In this document: positions 39,501 through 48,829 of the stretch, one piece after another | Position numbering within the stretch: position 1 is the stretch's first letter | Layout: every line of letters starts with the position of its first letter | Source: Cladopsammia gracilis | Lineage: Eukaryota; Cnidaria; Anthozoa; Scleractinia; Dendrophylliidae | Length of the DNA stretch: 64,000 bases | Direction of reading: 5' to 3' | Assembly: GCA_022457155.1 (NCBI GenBank) | Contig: JAJGOT010000435.1 | Location: 283,501 to 347,500 of the forward strand | Program-made: the position numbers and the translations under genes | The notes under the pieces: generated by a model | Seen by the model: the letters and a program-made list of their open reading frames with translations, nothing else | Database searches by the model: none | What the model was told of the DNA's origin: nothing

Positions 39501-42500
39501 AGTGTAGCAACAAATTACATACTCTATAATTTGAGAGTTGATCCTGAAGAGTGCTAAGCATCTCCTGATATTTCTGACTTGCTGCTAATGCTCTAGAACT
39601 GGTGATCTACCAGAAATGAAACAAAATTGCAATCTTTTCATGAATTTATTAATAAATATATTACACTCCCCAATACTAATATGGTGGTAATTTTACTGTC
39701 ATTGATTTGATTGATAGTGTTAAGTTTCATCAAAAAGGTTATTTCAATATTTCAAACAATTACTTTGTGAATTTAAAGTCCCAGTTCAATCAAATTTTGA
39801 CATGTTGATTTTTCTGGAACATTTTGAAAGGAAATTGTGTAACTACTTACCTCTCCGAAACAATTTTTTAATCAGAGCATGGGAAGATCGTTTTTCTGGC
39901 CTTAGTTTTTGCATTTTCTCGGCAGCCATTAAATTTGTATGTTCTTGAAGAAAAGCTCCCCAGCTCTCTGTGACGTCACAGAGAGCCACGGGAAATTCAA
40001 ATGAGTGCACAGTTTGTGGGACAATTTGCCTGAGCTGAAACCTGTTTCTTTTGACTGTTTTTCTGTTTTTTCTAAATCACAAAGATAAAAAAGGCCAGGG
40101 TCTAGATGTGTTGTGTATGTAATTTCACCACACAATTCGAAAAAGCTGAAACAATAGCAGGCCTATCGTTTCAAAACTGGCACTTTTTAAGCTGCCACAT
40201 TCATTTTTAATTATGTACACCCGCACAGACTATACGATAGTAAACTTTCTTTCATTTCTTAAGTGTGTGTGGTGATACATAAACATTTAGGTGAGATATT
40301 GCTTTGAGCAACTCGTCATTATGGAAGTCATCTTTTGAGTCAACTACTAGGGATAATGAATGTTACATTTTTGTAAATTTAAGACTTTGCAAGATGGTAA
40401 AACTACTATAACATTTTTTCTGCAAGACTGAGACTTCTTGAAATGTGAGACTGAGACCAAAACTCCAAAACAGGAAAAATGGAAAAATCACAATAAGACT
40501 CAAAGACATGGAGAACCACTCAAAAGAATGAGACTGCGAGACTCATAACTGCTTGTAGTGAATAGTGGATCACTAGTAGAAAATACTCTAATGGAAGGTC
40601 TCAGTTTATTTTTCAGATGATCAATCTGTTTGCTCATCAGGTTCCCGGTATTGGTTGTGAAGACTCGTCTGGTCATTTGATAATACTCTAATCAAACACC
40701 TAACAATAATTATTTTATGTTCTCATTGTTCATAAACACAATTTAATGCAAGTTCTGAGGTAAACACACCTTATACTGCTCAGCTTCTTCTGTTTTGGAC
40801 TTGAGATGTGTCCTAAGTGACACCACTTGTTGTTTCAGTGTCTTGATTTCCTCTGTATAGTACATACAAAACAAACATATTTTTTAGCTTCTTGCAAATC
40901 TTTCAGTATACATATAATTCCTTTACTTAGGTACAGTCAAACCTCCTTAATACAGACACCAAGGGGACAGACCCAAGAGTCTGCATGATAGAGGTGTCCT
41001 GATTATAGAGGCAGGGATTATACAGGTATGAATTGTGGTTTATTCAAGATCAAGACAGCTGTCCATATTCTGGAGGTGTCCATAAGGAGAGGTTCAACTG
41101 TACAACTGTGTGAGAAATTGATAAATACAATGTTAGTTTAATAGGAGTCATAAGATAGGTACTGTTTACAATGTACTTCAATAGGTAGCTCATTTATAGA
41201 CGTTCCTGCTTATTGCAATAACACAGTGAAAGAAAAAGGAATTCTCACCATCAAGGGATGCTATTTCATTAGTTTTCTGTTCTTTGTACAACTGGAAATT
41301 CCTTCTTTGCTGCTTATTCACCTCACTGTGCTCTGAGCTAACACGACTGTACTGTTGTTGAAGACGATTATAATCTGTATCAAGCTCTTTAGCTTGTGCC
41401 TGAAACAAAATAAAACAAAGGTCTAAGGGGTTCCTAATAAAAAAGTTTCACAGGTTTTCCCAACAAACCCTTTTGTATCCATTTACATTACACATACATG
41501 TAGAGTTTTCCGTATATACTGTACGTCTATAAGCCAATAACCATAAGAAAAGTATGAATGATAGGTACTGGTGTTGACACAAAGACAGTATATGATGTGA
41601 GGACCACTCCACTACTGCAGTATCAATAACTTTACAATTCTTATAATTATATTATGTACATGTACATGTAATAAATATATTTGTATGTCCACAACAAGAT
41701 TCATTTACCAAATAGAATTACCTTTATTAGAAAACAATGTTTCTAACCTAAAGAAACCCTTCAATGTCCCTTTGTCCCTTAGTCTGAAATGGCTGTACAG
41801 TCACTTTAAGCAACAGCTCTTGGATTACTCACAAGTTCTGTATGAGAGACTCAGAGGGAGGGTTTCTAAATTTCTCGCTCCAAAAAAGGGAAGGCTTATT
41901 TGAGAGGGGGGGGGGGGGGGGGGGGGGCTTAAGAGATGATTTACATGTACAGTAGATGTATTTACACCAGAGACATTACATGTACATACGTGTACCTTAA
42001 GCATATTGTACTGCGTCTCTAGTGAATTAAATCTATTCATGGCTTCATGCTGAAATCAAACAAAAACAAAATTTATGAGAAGTAGATTAATATATTTTGG
42101 ATAAGTTAAGGAAGAAAATCAAATTATGGCATTCAAACTTCACAGTACAATAAAGGAATTTAATAATCACCTTGGATCGGGTTACATTCAAAAGAAAATC
42201 ATTTTGTTTTTTGGAAAATTCTGTGAACAGATAAATCACACATAATAAGTACCAGAATAAGTGTATGAACTAATCACATTTTAAGTAAGCTAGTGAATGT
42301 TACAACACTGTAGTTCATGATAAGTGAAGTCAACTTGGTTTAAATCAAAGGCTCCTACAGTACAACCCAGCTTGTGAATACAAAACAACCTTTAGACCCT
42401 CCCCTCCCCTCCGATCCCTACATGTATGTGTTTTGCTCCATTAAACCCCTCCCCTCCTACCCTCTGCATCCAACTCCCTACCCTCCCCTCCCTCAAATGC

Positions 42501-45500
42501 CATCCCTATGGGCAAGGCAGGTGACCAATACCCATTGCATTTGGAACTGGAAAAATAATATTATATGCACAAGCCTTATGCACTGGTCAGTGGAATTATC
42601 AAGAAAAGTTTACAGCCGATAGATGGAAGGAAGGAATGAAAAATAATTTACACATTTGTCCCTGTCTGCTATACATGTAACTCGTTTAATGTTCCGCATA
42701 TTCACAAGTTAAAAACATTGTAGTTAGTCTTTAAAACTGCTATAAATTAATGGCAAACAGCATGCAGGTGGGTTCATCAACAATAATATTACATGTATAT
42801 ATACATGTATAGAATGACTTTCAATCAGGTGCCAAATTTTTACAGTTTCTCCTTAGTTGAGCTATTTTCCTGTTTCACTTGGAGGTCGATTCGGTGAATG
42901 AAGAAATTCATTGTTTACTGTTACTTAAAATGGGAAATAATTATTCTAGATCTGAGATATTGCTGAGCAAACTACAATGATGGATTGAAAAATGAAATTG
43001 CCACGGGGCCTCTCAAGTGAATTGCTCAATTAATCACAAACATTGAATTCGGGTCTCAGTGGCATTAAACTACATGTACAATCATATAGTACCGACCCTC
43101 GTGAAACATTGATCAGAATTGATTTGTAAAAAAATTAAATTATTATCTTGGATCAAGTAAATATTTGCATTTTTATTTCTGATAAGGTAAAGGTTTTTAA
43201 ATAGGTCTACATTCTCTTAAAGCTTGTAATTATTTTGTGTTTAATTTTTGTACCCAATTGCCTATAACAGCCATAATAAATTATTATAATTAATCAAGCA
43301 AACTATTGCAGGAGATCAAGGTACCAACCAAGCTTTGTATTTTTGTGATCTGTTTTCTCCTTTTGTAGTGATCTCTCAAGGCGGGCACGATGTTCATACA
43401 CAACTGAAATGATTAAAAACAATACATTGTAACAAATTATTTTTAATGACTTCTTTTTACTAATATTGAATATGAGCACAAGTATACTATCTGCATCTAA
43501 CATACATACATGTACATGTACTTGGAAATGTTGTGGTTCAAATTTCTCTTTGGCGTTTAAAAATTTTCAAACCTTTGTCTCAGATTATCATAATGAATCT
43601 GAGACAAAAGAAAAATAAAATTAAACTGGTTTGAAAATTTTTAAATGCCAAAAAATTTGAACTACAACATAAACATATACACTGTACATGTAGACCCCTG
43701 GCACTTTAATGCTGACCAACTGCACAAATTAAAAAAAAAATTTCAAACAGATTGCAATCAGCTAAACAATTATTCAAATGGCTCGCAGTGAATTATTGAA
43801 CGGCTGAACAGCTGAACAAGAATTGTGTCCCACCTACTGTAGTTAATGAAATTCAAAACAAAAGAAAAAAAACACATTATTCAAACACGACCGCATCCTT
43901 ATCTTTACGGTAGTTTTCCAACCACAAAAAACCGAGGCGAAAAGGTCTCACTCAAAGTATTGTAACAAGAAATCCTTTTATAGACTGAGCTATGTACATG
44001 TAGCCAGATATGTCTGACTCAGTAATTATCATAACATTAAAAAAATAAAAAGAAGATGCTTGTTTCAGTAGGAACACAGTGGGTCTTGCCACAGTTATTT
44101 ATCAGTAAAAGGTCCAAATCAACATACAGTAGCCTCCTATGCAGACATCCTTAGGGCTCATCACGCAGGAAAGATTGCGTGACGAGCCCTAAGGACGTCT
44201 GCGTAGGAGGCTAAAATCAACAGAGAAGGCACCAATCCAAATGGAATTTTTCAGGGTAAACCGCACAAAGTCATGTCTTCTCACGAGAACATCTCTAGCA
44301 ACCAGGAGCAATAAGATGCAGTTGTATTAACAGGCTAATAAACATGAGGCAACTACATGTACAATAACAATTGTAGACACCTCTTTAATCATTGTACATA
44401 CATCTACAATGTATAAAGGTATCAGGCAACGAATCCACACAGTAAAATTAATGCTCAACAAGTTTTCTCCTTGCTAAAGTTTACATTGCATGTGACTTAC
44501 TGAATTACATGTATCTCATTAACATGGTCAACAACTAATATTAAATACAAAAGAAAACCCAAATCACAACTTCCAAAAATGGCCGAAATCATAAACAGAC
44601 TCTTAAATACAGTGTTTGAACAAGAAATTAAACATGATACATGTATCTTGAAGGTGACTGCTTTATGGAGATGAATACTTACCACACTGGTCACTAAAAA
44701 TGATCTTTTACCATTTAACTATATTTTCTAGCACAAAAAGGTAATCTAAAATGGTTAATAATTTTATTGTGTAAGGGGTCCAGATGAAAGGGTACGCAGT
44801 CCATGAAAAAAACTCTGGACTGTTTCATGATACTGTATGTTTCCATTCATCTCAGCTGCTTTCAGCCAAAATGTCAGGTTTGAATTTTTGGAATTTTCGC
44901 TGGTCAAAATGATCGGGTAAAGAATGTTGGGAAATCATGTGCTCTGTTTCCATGGACATGCCAGGCTGGTGTGACATATCAAAATGGCAGGCTTTTTTCA
45001 TTATTTGAATGTTTTCGCTGCGTTTAAACAAAACACAGTTCATCTCACCATTACCATTGCAAGTAGAAGCTCCTGAGCATTGATGGTAAAAAAAGTTTGA
45101 CGTAAGTACATGTACAAAAATATCTACAAGTTGAACATTGGTAGGCTTCTGTTGCCATCTTTAACAAGCTTTCAACCTTTCAGCCTACAGCTGTAGGCAT
45201 GGCTTGAGAGACTAGGCCCGAGGCAGATTGTGAATGGAACACAAACATTTCAATAATTCCAGAAATTCCATCAAAGCAGATAAATAAGCTCAAAATGTAT
45301 TCCTAAATGTTCTGATTTTTTTTCCCAAAACGTTTCCTGCTCCATTGTATTTCTGACCAAAAATCTAGGAAATATTGACTGAATGGAAGGTGTCTATGGT
45401 CAGCACAGAATAGGGGACAAGAAAAACTGATGTGGAATATTAAACAACAGGTGTGCTTGTATTTCACCCTGCTAGTAGAACCTTTCTTTTACAAAGACCG

Positions 45501-46030
45501 ACCTTTTTCTCTTTCTGAGGAGTTTAAAGAGGTTCTGCTCGCAGGGTGCTTGTATTTTAAAGCTTGTGTGCTTTCAATAGAACCAAACTTTCACATAACA
45601 ATAAAACAACTGAAACAAAACAATGACTTGGTGATGCAGACATCTCCCTTCGATGTAACATGAAGAGAGCTTCAAGCTACTTACATATACAATGAGTCAA
45701 TCCTGATAGTGGACAAACAACTACGGTAAACAAATGTGTAAACTTTACAATGTACTACAATGTAGCTGAGAGTTTCTGATTTACATTTCATGGCTATTTC
45801 TTACACAAACAAACCCAAACAAAAATATTATCATATATTTTATATTTTTACTCACCTTGAAGCTGGGACGAAAGCGACTCTTGTTGTTTTAAATACCTTT
45901 CGGTCTCCGATCTGGAAATCTCTAAGTCTATTTTTGTCAAATTATGAAGATAAAACGTGTACCCTAACCCTCCAACGAGAGCTAATAAAATAGCCCCTTG
46001 GAATATTGGCTTGTTTCTTCGGTTGCACAT
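27336..46030 (-). CDS. GOLIM4: GOLIM4 (GPP130-like), Golgi integral membrane protein 4, complete
   Basis: A type II cis-Golgi membrane protein that cycles through endosomes; in vertebrates its loss follows manganese exposure. Thirteen exons on the minus strand: 46030-45856, 43403-43329, 42220-42171, 42049-41996, 41399-41249, 40852-40770, 39606-39523, 34215-34116, 33426-33348, 30269-30181, 30094-29874, 28937-28271, 27535-27336. All have GT/AG borders and phases close to give 675 residues (human about 696). Residues 1-8 are cytosolic (MCNRRNKP), 9-28 a single membrane anchor, about 30-235 a coiled-coil stem including VYEHRARLERSLQKEK, which identifies the family. A hydrophilic Gln/Glu-rich region follows with a decapeptide repeat (about 557-597), then a very acidic tail (610-675). 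The ATG at 46030 is chosen because MCNRRNKPIF aligns with the family's N-terminus. Confidence 0.92.
28271..28937 (-). CDS. GOLIM4: GOLIM4 exon 12 (large Gln/Glu-rich luminal exon)
   Basis: Acceptor CTAACAG, donor GTAGGC; 667 nt, phase 0 in and 1 out. Encodes AAEQGHKVVGLKKED at the start, several EQAGHVADRPVEQ-like imperfect repeats, and four VAPIPAVQRQ decapeptides near the end. Confidence 0.88.
28311..28430 (-). repeat. 30-bp coding repeat, four copies (VAPIPAVQRQ)
   Basis: Four in-frame 30-bp units inside GOLIM4 exon 12, almost identical in DNA, so they arose by recent tandem duplication. Confidence 0.95.
29874..30094 (-). CDS. GOLIM4: GOLIM4 exon 11
   Basis: Acceptor TTTCAAG, donor GTGAAT; 221 nt. 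Encodes DADQADMRRPPDEKVNEQRQ through INKLADILQ. Phase 1 in, 0 out. Confidence 0.85.
30181..30269 (-). CDS. GOLIM4: GOLIM4 exon 10
   Basis: Acceptor ATTACAG, donor GTAAGT; 89 nt. Encodes PTGLSRGEGRHQNRPRRQVH and on to PPSDN; a basic patch. Confidence 0.83.
30986..31721. mobile_element. TA-flanked TIR element with GGTCGCTACTTTC repeats
   Basis: Left CCGTAGAGTTCCAATAGTAG and right CTATCGGAACTCTACGG are inverted and flanked by TA on both sides. Inside, TCGCTACTTTCGGGGG is repeated several times, often broken by runs of 10-13 G, and an ~110-bp block is duplicated. Fits a Tc1/mariner-type non-autonomous element. In a GOLIM4 intron. Confidence 0.75.
32294..32373. mobile_element. Palindromic mini-MITE
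   Basis: AGCTCGTTCTCAGGATCC..CTCTTCCCG and CGGGAAGAG..CCTGGGAACGAGGTT form an almost complete hairpin of about 80 bp. GOLIM4 intron; 31722-33347 otherwise shows nothing clear. Confidence 0.7.
33348..33426 (-). CDS. GOLIM4: GOLIM4 exon 9
   Basis: Acceptor TTTACAG, donor GTAAAT; 79 nt. Encodes GHNISDSKMKRVVEQGEKVV and on to RQQKE. Confidence 0.82.
34116..34215 (-). CDS. GOLIM4: GOLIM4 exon 8
   Basis: Acceptor TCTTTAG, donor GTATTG; 100 nt. Encodes EKLKSYASQSKTDKAASREA and on to TRHQ. Confidence 0.83.
34644..39399. mobile_element. Large TIR element with C/G-run ends, carrying family A copy 2
   Basis: Left arm 34644-35160 is matched inverted by 37765-38000 joined to 39196-39399 (GGCCGTACGGCC, TGCGAACAACCTGATTTGAA and CACTTGAGAAGTGC blocks). 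The right arm is split by family A copy 2. The outer ends are runs of C (left) and G (right). Without the insert the element is about 3.56 kb. Interior ORFs (largest 123 codons at 36427-36798) match no family I recognise. It lies in a GOLIM4 intron. Confidence 0.75.
38001..39192 (+). mobile_element. Repeat family A, copy 2 (full length, proven insertion)
   Basis: Begins GCGGAGC and ends TATCTATATATA; flanked by TTA on both sides (37998-38000, 39193-39195). The unbroken target reads AAAACTCTAAAATGTG in the opposite arm of the host element at about 34851-34866, so this is a true insertion of about 1192 bp. Confidence 0.88.
39523..39606 (-). CDS. GOLIM4: GOLIM4 exon 7
   Basis: Acceptor TGGTAG, donor GTATGT; 28 codons. 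Encodes ITSSRALAASQKYQEMLSTL and on to LSNYR; coiled-coil stem. Confidence 0.85.
39963..39986. promoter_or_regulatory. 24-bp perfect palindrome with CRE core
   Basis: GCTCTCTGTGACG and its mirror surround TGACGTCA, the cAMP-response element consensus. Intronic; regulatory use is a guess. Confidence 0.4.
40770..40852 (-). CDS. GOLIM4: GOLIM4 exon 6
   Basis: Acceptor CTATACAG, donor GTGTGT; 83 nt. Encodes EEIKTLKQQVVSLRTHLKSK and on to AEQYK; coiled coil. Confidence 0.87.
40934..41100. mobile_element. pogo-like MITE, 167 bp
   Basis: CAGTCAAACCTCCTTA at the left and TAAGGAGAGGTTCAACTG at the right, flanked by TA on both sides. Internal GTGTCC..TATAGAGG text is typical of decayed pogo-type MITEs. 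Confidence 0.75.
41249..41399 (-). CDS. GOLIM4: GOLIM4 exon 5
   Basis: Acceptor GTTTCAG, donor GTGAGA; 151 nt. Encodes AQAKELDTDYNRLQQQYSRV through TNEIASLD; heptad-rich coiled coil. Confidence 0.9.
41904..41927. repeat. Poly(G) tract
   Basis: A run of 20 or more G in a GOLIM4 intron. Similar C/G runs occur at 34644, 55861-55890 and 61687-61701. Confidence 0.9.
41996..42049 (-). CDS. GOLIM4: GOLIM4 exon 4
   Basis: Acceptor GATTTCAG, donor GTACAC; 18 codons, HEAMNRFNSLETQYNMLK, phase 0 both sides. Confidence 0.87.
42171..42220 (-). CDS. GOLIM4: GOLIM4 exon 3 (50 nt)
   Basis: Acceptor TTCACAG, donor GTGATT. Encodes FSKKQNDFLLNVTRSK and is the only candidate found that bridges phase 1 to phase 0 between neighbours; the KKQNDFL piece fits the family alignment. 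Confidence 0.8.
43329..43403 (-). CDS. GOLIM4: GOLIM4 exon 2
   Basis: Acceptor ATTTCAG, donor GTTGGT; 75 nt. Encodes VYEHRARLERSLQKEKTDHK and on to NTKL, the most conserved GOLIM4 block. Confidence 0.92.
43530..43671. repeat. Inverted-repeat MITE
   Basis: TTGTGGTTCAAATTT and AAATTTGAACTACAA at the ends, with AAAAATTTTCAAACC / GGTTTGAAAATTTTT inside. Related to 8535-8703. Confidence 0.7.
44130..44213. mobile_element. 84-bp palindromic MITE
   Basis: TAGCCTCCTATGCAGACATC through GGGCTCATCACGCA is mirrored by TGCGTGACGAGCCC through GTAGGAGGCTA: nearly the whole element is one hairpin. Confidence 0.85.
44214..45855. other. GOLIM4 first intron, remaining part
   Basis: Nothing beyond low-complexity AT-rich DNA and isolated TACATGTA words. 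Confidence 0.4.
45856..46030 (-). CDS. GOLIM4: GOLIM4 exon 1 (start codon and membrane anchor)
   Basis: ATG at 46030-46028 with G at -3; donor GTGAGT. Encodes MCNRRNKPIFQGAILLALVG, then GLGYTFYL, a short basic head and one membrane segment with no cleavage-type signal: a type II anchor. Confidence 0.93.
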
Positions 46031-46639
46031 CTCAAGGCAATCGACGTTCAATAAGCAGCGTGGATCAGATCAAACTTTAAGAGACCATTCGTCTCCATTC
46101 CTTGATGAGCAAAAAAATCACAACATTGTTGTTTGAATCCCATGCACTCTTTACTGAGTGAAGCATAAGTAGAAGATCCGAGGTGACGTGGAGACAACAA
46201 ATATGGCCGCTGGCCGCCAGCCGGCGCTGACCTGTCCGCAGGCCTCACTTTCATGGTGATTGGCATCAGACGCGGGCTCGGGAATATCTTTGAGATCAAA
46301 ACACAGGGAACCCACACGATCTGTTTGTGTAACACAATTACAATTGTTCTGGTGCTGAGGTAAGATAAAACGTCTTGATTTAAGATTTAAGTTTTTACGG
46401 AGTTTACCTCCTAGACCCTCCTAACACCCACAAACTATATATCAAAATATTCAGGACAAAATAATCTTTCACATGGAGCAGCATTATTTGAAGCAAGTGG
46501 TTATTTTAATATTTTACCAAAATGTTTTGAATTTCCACTCTTGTAGCGCCTACTGCTGCCAAACTATGTTCCTTCACAGTTGTAATACAACCCAACAGAG
46601 CTTGATTGCTTTCCTTTAATTTCCTTCGAACATTCTTCG

Positions 46640-46870
46640 GATCATGTGTACTATTACATCGGTATATCGATATATCGGTCTACAGTCGGCCGACACTCGG
46701 TCGACATATCGGTCGACAGTCGGTCGATAGTCGGCCGATATATTGGTTGAGATGTGTGTCAGCCGATATAGATTTTAGTTCACCGATACTTTACCGATAC
46801 GTCACCTATACTTCGCCAATACTTCACCGAAACTTTACTGATACTTCATCGAGTATCGGTCGATGAAAAA
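46640..46870. repeat. ATCGGTCGAC-type palindromic iterations
   Basis: ATCGGT, TCGGTCGAC, GTCGGCCGATA and CACCGATAC words recur about every 10-15 bp in both orientations, about 600-800 bp upstream of GOLIM4. A scrap of the same text (GACCGATACTCCACCGA) is at about 53110. Confidence 0.65.
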
Positions 46871-46998
46871 TCCACGGATAACGGAATTTTTTTTTTTCAC
46901 ACTTGCAATTAAAATCTTTTGCTACTCTACAAGATGTCACAACAGATTTTTTTTACAATTTTGGGAAATTTTAAATGTTACTTGCCTGTTTTTCGCTA

Positions 46999-47105
46999 GC
47001 GACGCGAACACAAGCGCATAAGCGCATAAGCGCCAGCACAAGGATCAAAATTAATACCTGTCCTTGTGCTTGCGCTTTTGCTTCAGTGCTTGTGCTTGCG
47101 TCGAG
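46999..47105. mobile_element. Palindromic MITE (GCGCAAGCACAAGG-type)
   Basis: CGACGCGAACACAAGCGC..GCACAAGG at the left mirrors CCTTGTGC..GTGCTTGTGCTTGCGTCG at the right. Confidence 0.65.
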
Positions 47106-47241
47106 ATCGGTTTTATATCGCGAACGAGCCATTTTAAGGAAAAACAAAACCGAAAACAAGTCAATTCGTACCTGATCGCATTTGATTACCAAAGCGCATT
47201 TGATCATATGTAAAATGTTAATTTGCGCTATAGAAATATCA

Positions 47242-47292
<51 letters not shown>

Positions 47293-47300
47293 ATTATTAT
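47242..47300. repeat. (ATT)n microsatellite
   Basis: About 19 ATT units, closing the 3' side of retroelement copy 3. Confidence 0.95.
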
Positions 47301-47555
47301 CGTGTGTTCTCTATATAATTATGTGTTCTCCATGGGGGCCGGGTCCAAACCATGGACCTAGGGCACCCATGAGGCGCTGTGTGGGGGCCACACTACTTAG
47401 CATTGCAGAGAAAGGGTCTTGCGCAGGATGTTGGCTGTCCCAAGTAGTGCGGTTTTCTGAATTTCGCAGAGGTTGATGTTGCCAGGGATGCTAGTGACTA
47501 TTTTTTCTATGCCTTTCTTGATCATCCCCAGTGCGCCTACTACCACAGGAATGGT
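47301..47555 (-). mobile_element. TAA-targeted retroelement, copy 3 (3' fragment)
   Basis: A 255-bp insert between two ATT/TAA arrays. On the minus strand it carries the ORF end (47553-47397) and about 96 bp of 3' UTR. Confidence 0.75.
47397..47553 (-). pseudogene. R4/Dong-like ORF 3' fragment (copy 3)
   Basis: Reads TIPVVVGALGMIKKGIEKIV, then [20 protein letters not shown] and a TAA stop. Clearly related to the ends of copies 1 and 2 but a different sequence, so a separate family member. Confidence 0.8.
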
Positions 47556-47637
47556 TTATTATTATTATAATTATTGTTATTATTGTAAAGTTAAGATTGT
47601 TTTAAGAAATTTGTTAATAAAATTATTATTATTATTT

Positions 47638-48592
47638 GTAGGTTTTATCGATTCATTTCTATACAGGTTATATCCGGGTATAAACCATATACTTAGGGTA
47701 TATAACCAACAATCATGTAATGGAGAGCACTTTCCGTAGGATGTGTGCAGTTCCCAGCAACGAGATCTTCTGTATCTGACTGATCTCACTTCTTCCTGGT
47801 ATTCTCTCAAGGTACTCGCTCGCTCCCTTTTTGATCACTCCAAGCGCTCCAATTACCACAGGAATTGTTGTAGTCTTCATACCCCACATTCTAGTTACTT
47901 CAATTTCCAGATCTTTGTATTTTGCCAATTTTTCAAATTCTTTCATTGAAACATTTTTGTCCGATGGAATAGTGACATCAATCAAAGTGCACTGTTTAGT
48001 GGTATGGTCTTTAATAGTGATATCAGGCCTATTGCTGCTTAGGGCTCTGTCAATGGTGATTGGCATATCCCAGAGAATCGTGACCATATTGTTTTCTTCC
48101 ACTGTTTTTGGTTGATGTTCATACCAATTTTCTTTGGTTTCAATATTGTAGTGTTTACAGATATTTTGGTGGATATAGGCAGCAACATTATTATGCCTGG
48201 TTATGTACTCTGTTTTAGCCAACACTGGACATTCAGAAATGATATGATCGACTGTCTCTTGGGAGGATCCACATACTCTGCACATAGGATCTGTGCCATC
48301 ATTGATGATGTAGAGGTGGTAGACACGTGTTGGTAGGCCTTGGTCCTGGGCTGCTGTAATGAATCCCTCTGTTTCTGATTTTAAACCTGAGCTTCTTAGC
48401 CATTCATGCGTCCTATTAGTATCTACATCTGGTTTCTGCACTCTTTGTGGAAATTTCCCATGCAGTGGTTTTTCTGCCCATTTTTCTCCCAGTTGAGTGA
48501 GTCCAGCTCTTTTTGCTTGCGAACGTTCATTTCTTGCTCTCATGTTTGATGTTGTATGAGTCGCCTGGGGGCAAGGGGTTATGCCCTATGAT
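47638..48592 (-). mobile_element. TAA-targeted retroelement, copy 2 (5'-truncated)
   Basis: About 955 bp between ATT arrays at 47621-47636 and 48595-48651. Contains the 276-codon ORF and a ~75-bp 3' UTR. Confidence 0.75.
47713..48543 (-). CDS. R4/Dong-like non-LTR retrotransposon, C-terminal endonuclease region (partial)
   Basis: 276 codons from the first ATG, 5'-truncated (reverse transcriptase is missing). A CCHC knuckle is at C88, C91, H100, C105. It is followed by R172-P173-D174 and D189, with 14 residues between the two Asp: the R/KPD..D signature of the restriction-like endonuclease of R2/R4-type elements. The C-terminus is [30 protein letters not shown], as in copies 1 and 3. Its setting inside TAA repeats agrees with Dong-type targeting. 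No stop interrupts it. Confidence 0.82.
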   Translation of the reverse strand: MRARNERSQAKRAGLTQLGEKWAEKPLHGKFPQRVQKPDVDTNRTHEWLRSSGLKSETEGFITAAQDQGLPTRVYHLYIINDGTDPMCRVCGSSQETVDHIISECPVLAKTEYITRHNNVAAYIHQNICKHYNIETKENWYEHQPKTVEENNMVTILWDMPITIDRALSSNRPDITIKDHTTKQCTLIDVTIPSDKNVSMKEFEKLAKYKDLEIEVTRMWGMKTTTIPVVIGALGVIKKGASEYLERIPGRSEISQIQKISLLGTAHILRKVLSIT

Positions 48593-48619
48593 ATATTATT
48601 ATTATTATTATGCCCTATT

Positions 48620-48621
<2 letters not shown>

Positions 48622-48651
<30 letters not shown>
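48622..48651. repeat. (TAT)n microsatellite
   Basis: Array on the 5' side of copy 2; further short ATT runs lie at 48670-48681 and 48799-48828, the latter after AATAAACATCTTG, like a retroposon tail. Confidence 0.9.
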
Positions 48652-48652
<1 letters not shown>

Positions 48653-48788
48653 AATGAACGTTATAGCTATTATTATTATTATGAATGAACGTTATAGCTT
48701 TTTCAAATGTACATATTTTATCGTAATTAGAATTTTAATGTATTGTAAATAGTTATTTTAATTGTTAATAAACATCTTGTTCTCATTA

Positions 48789-48828
<40 letters not shown>

Positions 48829-48829
48829 G

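Noticed and set aside
42841..42920. Possible GOLIM4 exon encoding NFFIHRIDLQVKQ
   Set aside because: Looked like the expected stem segment, but its only acceptor gives an in-frame stop and the phase does not fit; the 42171-42220 exon fits instead.
46048..46335. 95-codon minus-strand ORF upstream of GOLIM4
   Set aside because: It overlaps the probable promoter/5' UTR, is not in a useful relation to the GOLIM4 start, and resembles no family.
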